A program made the translations under genes and the position numbers. Below, piece by piece: positions 58,479 to 64,000 of a stretch of DNA of 64,000 nucleotides (position 1 is its first letter; every line of letters begins with the position of its first letter). Source of the DNA: Dokdonella sp. (lineage in GTDB: Bacteria; Pseudomonadota; Gammaproteobacteria; Xanthomonadales; Rhodanobacteraceae); the NCBI RefSeq assembly GCF_019634845.1, contig NZ_JAHCAQ010000012.1:1-64000 (forward strand), in the 5' to 3' direction. The notes under the pieces were generated by a model. The model searched no databases and was not told the origin of the DNA. It was given only the letters and a program-made list of their open reading frames with translations.

Positions 58479-58870
58479 CAAAGTCAGCGCTCCTCGAATA
58501 ATGAGCACCCCTGCGCGTTCAACGGTATCAGGGATGGGGCGGGCAGGCCAACCCCGGTCCGTGCGCTCGCATGCAACGTCGGAGGCGGCGCAGGTCAGTG
58601 CGGCGCTTTCCCGGTTGCGGTGGTTCGCCGGGCGTGCGCGCACGATCGCAAGCGCATGCGCAGAAGCGGCAGCAGCCGTTGCGGCATCGATGAGGTTGCA
58701 GTGGGCGGGCAGACCGTCGCGCAGTGCCATGGTGACGGTGGCACCGCTGTACACGTTGCTCAGGTGGGTCAGCGCCGGAGTGGTCGTGGTGAACATCCGG
58801 CTGCGGTCGTTGCGCGTTGGCCGCGGGTGACACCGCACGACGCCATCGGTTTGCGTGAACGCGACCTCCG

Positions 58871-59040
58871 TGTGGCGAGGGTCGCCATGCCGCCGGCGTC
58901 GGCGGGGGCGTCATCAGCACCATCGCCGGGGGCCGACATGGCGCCGTCACGCTGCGTCGCGCGGTCGGGGTCGATACCTGGCGCCGCTGGCCGGGGCCTG
59001 CCTCGTGCTGCCGGGTGCGGCCGGCAGCGTCTCAGCGGGA
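58871..59040 (+). pseudogene. Degenerate duplicate of the 3' end of the E1 gene
   Basis: This stretch aligns with 57203-57370 at about 80 percent by eye. CATGCCGCCGGCGTCGGCG is exact in both apart from one flanking change, and GACATGGCGCC, GCTGCGTCGCG and TCGTGCTGCCGGGTG recur in order with small indels. Indels break the frame and no E1 sequence lies upstream, so it is a remnant. It is in the same orientation as the intact gene. The rest of the gap 58479-58870 shows only the in-frame upstream extension of the propeller gene. Confidence 0.7.
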
Positions 59041-59075
59041 CCGCTCCCGCGCTGCTGCGCGGCGGCGCGACGCGC

Positions 59076-59081
59076 TAGAAT
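59076..59081 (+). promoter_or_regulatory. -10 box placing transcription start at the cyclase ATG
   Basis: TAGAAT ends 6 bases before ATG 59088, so the expected start point is at or next to the A of the start codon and the mRNA would be leaderless. No Shine-Dalgarno lies between. The promoter follows directly on the E1 remnant. No clear -35 is seen. Confidence 0.45.
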
Positions 59082-59087
59082 CGCCCG

Positions 59088-59993
59088 ATGACCGAACGCC
59101 GCGCCCTGACGATCCTGTTCGCCGATGTCTCCGGCAGCACGCGCCTGTTCGAGACCCGCGGCGATGTCGTCGCCCGCCAGATCGTCGCCGCCGTGCTCGA
59201 GGCGCTGGCCGAGGTCACGCGGCGCCACGGCGGGTGCGTGATCAAGACCATCGGCGACGAGATCATGTGCACGTTTCCGGGCGCGCTCAACGGCCTGCTG
59301 GCCGCCACCGACATGCATCGGCGCATCAAGGCCGACGAGGCATTCCAGCACGACAACGTGGCAATCCGCGTCGGCCTGCATCACGGCGAGGCGCTCGTCG
59401 AGGCGGGCGACGTGTTCGGCGACGCCGTCAACGTCGCCGCGCGCATGGCCGACAAGACGCTGGCCCGCCGCGACCAGATCGTCACTACGGCGAGCACGGT
59501 CGAGGGCGTGACCAGCGTCACCGGCATGCGCATCCGCTCGCTCGGCAATGCCTGGGTACAGGGCAAACAGGCGCCGCTGGAGATCGTCGACGTGCTGTGG
59601 CAGGAGGACCTCGCGCCGGTCACGACCGTGCAGCGCGTCATGCAGTCCGAACAGGCCGCCACGGCGCGGGCGCGCCTGCTGCTGCGCTATCGCGGGCTGG
59701 TGTTCGAGCTCGGCGAGGACGCGACCTTCTCGATGGGCCGCGATCCGGCCAGCAGCCTCGTCGTCGAGACCGAATGGGTGTCGCGCAACCACGCGCTCAT
59801 CGAGTGGAAGCGCGGCCACTTCATGTTTGCCGACCGCTCCACCAATGGCAGTTGGATCCGCATGGGCGCCGACCACGAAGTGCTCGTGCACCGCGACGAG
59901 GTGCACCTGCGGCGCGGCGGTTCGATCTGCCTGGGCCAGGCACACGGCGTCAACGAGGCCGACCTCGTGCACTTCGAGTGCAGCGACGGCTGA
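59088..59993 (+). CDS. Class III nucleotide cyclase with C-terminal FHA domain
   Basis: The 301-residue soluble protein has a CHD-type cyclase domain (about 1-180) with metal-binding Asp13 (FADVSGST) and Asp57 (KTIGDE), Lys53 at a purine-recognition position, and the transition-state block FGDAVNVAARM. An FHA domain follows (about 200-290; SMGRDPASS, SRNHALIEW, STNGSWI), a phosphothreonine reader. cAMP is the likelier product but cGMP is not excluded. The FHA domain would tie activity to Ser/Thr phosphorylation; a kinase with DNA-binding domain is encoded at 39.9 kb, though no link is shown. It is convergent with the DUF1501 gene. Confidence 0.9.
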   Translation: MTERRALTILFADVSGSTRLFETRGDVVARQIVAAVLEALAEVTRRHGGCVIKTIGDEIMCTFPGALNGLLAATDMHRRIKADEAFQHDNVAIRVGLHHGEALVEAGDVFGDAVNVAARMADKTLARRDQIVTTASTVEGVTSVTGMRIRSLGNAWVQGKQAPLEIVDVLWQEDLAPVTTVQRVMQSEQAATARARLLLRYRGLVFELGEDATFSMGRDPASSLVVETEWVSRNHALIEWKRGHFMFADRSTNGSWIRMGADHEVLVHRDEVHLRRGGSICLGQAHGVNEADLVHFECSDG

Positions 59994-60030
59994 GGCCCGG
60001 CGAGCGCGAGCGGTGCTCGGCCGCCACGCC

Positions 60031-61428
60031 TCAGGCGCCGTCGAAACCGTTCTTGAAGATCTGGTCGAAATTGGCCGGCGGCAGGTCGCTGCCCTGGAAG
60101 ATGCCGAGCGGCGAATAGCCCGAGTATCCGGGGAACACGTAGTAGATGTTGGGATTGGCCATGCGCCGCACCAGCGCCTCGCTGATGACGCGGCGATAGT
60201 CGGTGGTGGCGGCCACGTCGGTGCCCTCGTAGAGCTGCTCACCGGCCAGGCCCGGGAAGGTGCCGTAGGTGTGGCCGCCGTTGACGCGGCCACCGAGCGC
60301 GAGCATGACATTGCCGTAGCCGTGGTCGGTGCCGCCGTCGGCGTTCTCGAGCACGCGCCGGCCGAACTCGCTCAGCACGATCACGCTGACCTGGTTCATG
60401 TAGTTGGTGGGGCCTGCGGCCAGGTCGGTGTAGAACGCGTTGAGGCCCTTGGACAGGCTCTCCACCTGGTTGCCGAACCAGTCATAGCTCTGCGTCGGGT
60501 TGCCCTGGCCGACGTGGGTGTCCCAGTTGCCGAGGTCGATCGTCACCGCGCGCAGGCCCAGACCCCGCTTGATGAGGTTGGCGACATCGCGCAGTTGCTG
60601 GCCGAAGCCATTGTTGTAGGGCAGCGTGTAGTTGGCACCACCGGCCGGCGCGTAGCCGGCGAAGTCCACGTCACGCAGCAGCGCCAGCGAGGCCAGCGTC
60701 TCGGCACCGGCGCGCTCGAGCGCCGTGGTGCCGTTCCACAGGTTGTTGAGGCGCGCGATCGCGCCGGCACCGGCCACGCCCGGCGGGTCGGCGGCATCGC
60801 CGTCCCACGACCAGTGGAAGCTGTTGAGGCGGAAACTGTCGCCGCCGATCATCGTGATCGCATCGCTGCTGCCGAGCAGGCTCGCCGCAGTGATGTCACC
60901 CATCGACACCGCCGGCAACGGCACCGTGGCGGGCAGGCCGCCGCTGACGAGGTGGCGCGTGAACCAGCCGATGCTGTTGCCGGTGCCGCCGCCGATGCCG
61001 AACTCGAGATTGGCCTGCGCGTCGAAATGGCTGCGGATCACGGGCACCGGCTGCATCTGTCCGGCGGCGACCACCATGGCCAGATGCTGGCTGTTGTAGA
61101 GATCGCGCAGTTCGGCCGCACGTGGATGCAGCAGCCAGTCGGGCGTGCCGTTCAGCGCCAGGCCCGCGCCGGTGCCGGTGGTCGGGATGCGCGTGCTGCT
61201 GCGGTAGGACTGGTAGTGGCCACGGTTGGCATTGCTGGCGCTCGGCGGCAGCAGACTCAGACCGTCCATGGCACCGCGCAGGAACACGATCACCAGGGTG
61301 TCATTGCTGGCCGCGGCGGGCAGGAAGTCGCCGCTGGCGAACCAGGCCTTGGCGTGGCTGCCGCTGCCGGCGGCGAGCGTGAGCGCACTGACGCCCTTGA
61401 GGAAGTCGCGACGATTGAATGGGGTCAT
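60031..61428 (-). CDS. DUF1501 family Tat-exported protein with F-x-N-G-F tail
   Basis: The 465-residue protein opens with a twin-arginine signal (RRDFLKG, residues 6-12). It carries the DUF1501 blocks LVIVFLRGAMDGLS, GNWDTHVGQ, VIVLSEFGRRVLENADGGTDHG and LALGGRVNGG, related to the sulfatase/alkaline phosphatase fold. It ends DQIFKNGFDGA, the shared tail. DUF1501 and DUF1800 proteins are almost always encoded together and exported; their function is unestablished. It lies 11 bases after the DUF1800 gene. ATG 61428 precedes the Tat motif directly. Confidence 0.88.
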   Translation of the reverse strand: MTPFNRRDFLKGVSALTLAAGSGSHAKAWFASGDFLPAAASNDTLVIVFLRGAMDGLSLLPPSASNANRGHYQSYRSSTRIPTTGTGAGLALNGTPDWLLHPRAAELRDLYNSQHLAMVVAAGQMQPVPVIRSHFDAQANLEFGIGGGTGNSIGWFTRHLVSGGLPATVPLPAVSMGDITAASLLGSSDAITMIGGDSFRLNSFHWSWDGDAADPPGVAGAGAIARLNNLWNGTTALERAGAETLASLALLRDVDFAGYAPAGGANYTLPYNNGFGQQLRDVANLIKRGLGLRAVTIDLGNWDTHVGQGNPTQSYDWFGNQVESLSKGLNAFYTDLAAGPTNYMNQVSVIVLSEFGRRVLENADGGTDHGYGNVMLALGGRVNGGHTYGTFPGLAGEQLYEGTDVAATTDYRRVISEALVRRMANPNIYYVFPGYSGYSPLGIFQGSDLPPANFDQIFKNGFDGA

Positions 61429-61439
61429 GGCGTCGATCC

Positions 61440-63233
61440 TCAGCGGCGCAGGAATTCTGGCGAGCACAGCAGCAGTGCCACCGTGGTGCGCAGGCGCGCA
61501 ATCGTGTAGTGCTTGGACAGGTCGTTGGCGTTCCATCCGCCCGTGTGCGCCCCGTTGGGATCGTATTCGAGATCGAGGTCGGCGGTGGCGGCGGCATTCT
61601 GGCGCAGGAAATTGACCAGCGTGGTGCGCATCGGCTCGGGCCGGTAGCCGAGCAGGCGATCGCACCAGTAGCCGACGATATTGTCGGCGGTACGTTGCGC
61701 CTGGGTGGGCAGCGCAGCCAGCGTATGGCCCTGGATGTCGGCCAGAAATGGCGTGGCATTGTCGCCGTTGGTCGCGTGGAGCTCCGGAATCCGCGCGAGC
61801 ATCCTGAAGGTCATGCCCAGTGCACTGCTGCTGGCCCAGGCCGTCTGCACGTCGGGGTAACCATTGGGGGTGGGCCAGTAGAACCAGCGGTGGCCGGTCT
61901 GCTGCACGCGGTAGACGAATTCCTGGGTGGTGGTCCAGGAGGTCGCCGGGATCGGCGTGAAGTCGGCGAGCAGGCCACGCAGTGCGCTCACCGCACTCAT
62001 CGCCGGGCGCTTCATCTTGGTGCCCCAGCTCGTCTTGAACTCGCTCGATTGCAGGATCAGCGCGACGACCTGCTTGATCTGATCGGGGGCGTTGCGTGCG
62101 CTCTGGAACAGGTTCGCAGCGGCGTCGACGAGTGCGCTCGACGGATTGTCGCCGACGAAGCGCCGGCACAACTTGCCGGCGACGAAGCGCGCGGTGCCCG
62201 GATGACCGCACAGGATGTCGAACAGCTTGCGGCCGTCGTTGCCGTTGTCGCCGGCGTTGTAGGCGAAATAGCGGTTGAGGATGTACTTGTTCGACGGGTC
62301 GTGCCAGGGCAGGCGGTAGGTGTAGGTGCCGTCGTCCTCGGTCGGGTATTGCCAGTGGCCGTTTCTGATCGTCCAGCCGGTCAGCGCCCGGGCAGCCTCG
62401 TAGACATCGTTGTCGACGTACTTCAGGCGTACCGGATTGCCATCGCCGCCGACACCGATCGGCAGCGATGGATCGTCGGGGGCCAGAATGCCGCCGTAGT
62501 TCTCCACGCCGAGCGTGTGCAGCTCGAGCAGCTCGCGCGCGTAGTTCTCGTTGGGCCCGTCGCGATTGGATGCGTACTGGTCGAGGTAGTACATCATCAT
62601 CGTCGACTTGGCCACTTCCTCGAGCATCGTGCGGAAGTTGCCCAGCGCATTGGGGCGGATCACGTCACGGTCGTACTGCACGAAGATCGGGCCGCCGTCG
62701 TAGTCCCAGCCGAAGGTGCTGAAATGGTCGTGCCAGAAACCGACCATGACCTCGAACAGCTGCCGCTTGCTGTAGGTCTGGCGGATGATCGTCGCCGCTT
62801 CGACCTCGGCCATCGGGCGCATGCGCTCGAAGTAGTTGCTGCCGCCGATCTGGTTGCGACGCGACCACAGCTGCGGCACGGTCATGTCCAGGGTCTGGTA
62901 TCCGGCGCTGGCGATGCGATTGTCGCAATCGCCATCGGCGATGCTGGCCGGATCGAGCTGCTGCGCGAGCCAGGCGGCCCAGCGGCTTTCGTCATCGGCG
63001 CCCAAGGCGATGAACTGGGCGTGCAGCGGGGTGCTGAAGCCGTGGCTGGCGCGCGTCAGCCAGCGCACCGCGGGCGGTGGCATGGTCAGCGCCTGCGGCG
63101 TGACCGGCAGGTCGAGTTCGCGCAGGCCGGTACGGCCAGGGCTGCGCATGGCTGGCGCAGCGGTGCCGCTGCTGGGCAGCAGCGCACCGAACAGGCGCCG
63201 GCGCGAGGCGATGAAGGCGGCATTGGCGGACAT
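61440..63233 (-). CDS. DUF1800 family protein
   Basis: The 597-residue protein has the DUF1800 signature blocks: WLTRASHGFS near the start, MVGFWHDHFS, NENYARELLELHTLGV, ALTGWTI, HPGTARFVAGKLCRRFV and the C-terminal SPEFLRR. The N-terminus has an Arg-rich segment (ASRRRLFGALL) that may be a weak Tat-type signal. It is first of the DUF1800-DUF1501 pair, whose partners are thought to act together in the envelope, but the reaction is unknown. ATG 63233 is preferred over 63263 because MSANAAFIASRRR gives a better signal start. It lacks the F-x-N-G-F tail. Confidence 0.88.
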   Translation of the reverse strand: MSANAAFIASRRRLFGALLPSSGTAAPAMRSPGRTGLRELDLPVTPQALTMPPPAVRWLTRASHGFSTPLHAQFIALGADDESRWAAWLAQQLDPASIADGDCDNRIASAGYQTLDMTVPQLWSRRNQIGGSNYFERMRPMAEVEAATIIRQTYSKRQLFEVMVGFWHDHFSTFGWDYDGGPIFVQYDRDVIRPNALGNFRTMLEEVAKSTMMMYYLDQYASNRDGPNENYARELLELHTLGVENYGGILAPDDPSLPIGVGGDGNPVRLKYVDNDVYEAARALTGWTIRNGHWQYPTEDDGTYTYRLPWHDPSNKYILNRYFAYNAGDNGNDGRKLFDILCGHPGTARFVAGKLCRRFVGDNPSSALVDAAANLFQSARNAPDQIKQVVALILQSSEFKTSWGTKMKRPAMSAVSALRGLLADFTPIPATSWTTTQEFVYRVQQTGHRWFYWPTPNGYPDVQTAWASSSALGMTFRMLARIPELHATNGDNATPFLADIQGHTLAALPTQAQRTADNIVGYWCDRLLGYRPEPMRTTLVNFLRQNAAATADLDLEYDPNGAHTGGWNANDLSKHYTIARLRTTVALLLCSPEFLRR

Positions 63234-63296
63234 GGGCGTGGCTCCGGTGGGACGGGGAAGCACGACGCCGGCCCTGGCATCATCGCGTGCCGGGCC

Positions 63297-63302
63297 ATTC
63301 TA
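63297..63302 (-). promoter_or_regulatory. Putative -10 box for the DUF1800-DUF1501 operon
   Basis: On the minus strand TAGAAT lies about 64 bases before ATG 63233. The -35 region is weak. It is downstream of the murB stop, so the pair probably has its own promoter. Confidence 0.4.
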
Positions 63303-63410
63303 GACAGGTTCCGGGCCCGTGGGACGTGACCGTTTCGCCGCTTTGCGGCCATCGGTGTGCGCGGGCGCGCTGCCGCGGCCGGGCCGCGCTGCGGCTGCGG
63401 CCAGGGCCGT

Positions 63411-64000
63411 TCAGACGATGCGCGGTTCGGGCTCGAGCTCGATGCCGAAGCGTGCGCGTACCGCCTCGCGCACGCGCTGCGCGAGCGCCCACAACTGGGC
63501 GCCGCTGGCGTTGCCGTGGTTGACGAGGACGAGCGCGTGCTGCGCCGACATGCCCGCATCGCCTTCGCGCAGACCCTTGCAACCGGCCTGCTCGACGAGC
63601 CAGGCCGCCGACAGCTTGACGCGCGCATCGGGCTCGGGCCAGTACGGCAGCTGCGGATGCGCGGCGCGCAGCGCCTGTGCCAGCGGCGCCGCCACCAGAG
63701 GGTTCTTGAAGAAGCTGCCGGCGTTGCCGATCCGGGCCGGATCGGGCAGCTTGCGCATGCGCAGGCGCATGACCGCCTCGGCCACCTGCGGCGCGCCGGC
63801 CTGCTGCACGCCCATGGCGGCCAATTCCTCGCCCAGGCCCGCATAGTCGAGGCGCAGCGCGCGCTCGCGCGACAGGCGGAACCGCACCGCGCTGATGATG
63901 TAGCGCTCGCGCTCGTGTTTGAACAGCGAATCGCGATAGCCGAACGCGCAGGCCGCGGCGTCGAGTCGCGCCAGGCGTCCGCTGGCGCGGTCCCAGACTT
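63411..64000 (-). CDS. murB: UDP-N-acetylenolpyruvoylglucosamine reductase, C-terminal part
   Basis: About 196 residues of the C-terminal part are visible; the gene continues past the window's right edge. MurB reduces the enolpyruvyl ether to UDP-MurNAc in peptidoglycan synthesis. Visible are the end of the FAD-domain region with FGYRDSLFKHE (Tyr-Arg of the active site), KLPDPARIGNAGSFFKNP holding the catalytic Ser and family-typical IGNAGSFFKNP, and the C-terminal VKLSAAWLVEQAGCKG. It has the E. coli (type I) layout and ends normally at 63411. Confidence 0.93.
   Translation of the reverse strand, partial: VWDRASGRLARLDAAACAFGYRDSLFKHERERYIISAVRFRLSRERALRLDYAGLGEELAAMGVQQAGAPQVAEAVMRLRMRKLPDPARIGNAGSFFKNPLVAAPLAQALRAAHPQLPYWPEPDARVKLSAAWLVEQAGCKGLREGDAGMSAQHALVLVNHGNASGAQLWALAQRVREAVRARFGIELEPEPRIV

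Overview
This window is a GC-rich (roughly two-thirds G+C by eye) stretch of bacterial chromosome. Gene content and order point to a gammaproteobacterium of the Xanthomonadales, probably Rhodanobacteraceae rather than Xanthomonas itself. The clues are carA-x-carB-greA-recJ-prfB-lysS next to rpfB/rpfA-like genes, HflD-MnmA-NudJ, ClpS-ClpA, and pyrG-kdsA-eno-ftsB-ispDF-truD. The family-level placement is inference. No tRNA, rRNA, CRISPR array, insertion sequence or prophage was seen.

Layout. 1-1.5 kb: 5' part of a secreted lysyl-endopeptidase-like protease and a 2OG-Fe(II) oxygenase. 1.6-17.3 kb: pyrimidine/arginine carbamoyl-phosphate synthesis (carA, a small exported protein, carB), then greA, recJ, prfB (with its programmed +1 frameshift) and lysS. 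These are followed by a PilZ protein behind a near-perfect sigma-54 promoter, an rpfB/fadD-like acyl-CoA ligase, a small lipoprotein and an rpfA-like aconitase. This is the scaffold of the Xanthomonas rpf quorum-sensing locus, but rpfF, rpfC and rpfG are absent from it. 17.4-22.6 kb: hflD-mnmA-nudJ, then clpS-clpA. 23-29 kb: a large secreted subtilase, a half-length asparaginase, an AidB-type acyl-CoA dehydrogenase, an orphan Pycsar-effector-like membrane protein, and prmC.

29-42.6 kb is the accessory region. A 76-base segment occurs twice (29.4 and 34.5 kb) with 73 identities, each copy followed by a different but equally good intrinsic-terminator hairpin, so these look like two copies of an unassigned small RNA. 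A perfect CRP/Clp-type palindrome lies upstream of the first. Between the copies are a TerB-DUF697 protein, a NERD-UvrD helicase and a secreted beta-helix protein. Beyond them lies a five-gene minus-strand run: OB-like membrane protein, lipoprotein, DsbC-like thioredoxin-fold protein, kelch propeller, RCC1 propeller. It is divergent from one protein combining an OmpR-type DNA-binding domain, a Ser/Thr kinase, a membrane span and TPR-like repeats.

42.6-64 kb: parE, an MFS exporter, pyrG-kdsA-eno-ftsB-ispD-ispF-truD (with a low-GC small ORF wedged between kdsA and eno), and a fused E1 dehydrogenase. Then come a secreted TolB-like propeller, a degenerate copy of the E1 3' end, a class III cyclase-FHA protein on a probably leaderless transcript, a DUF1501/DUF1800 pair, and the 3' part of murB.

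A thread across the window is a short C-terminal tail, roughly [IL]-F-x-[ND]-[GA]-F-[DE], on five otherwise unrelated exported proteins (beta-helix, RCC1, kelch, TolB-like, DUF1501). It looks like a sorting or processing signal. The strongest candidates for something undescribed are this tail, the paired RNA-like repeat, and the kinase-regulator/propeller operon.
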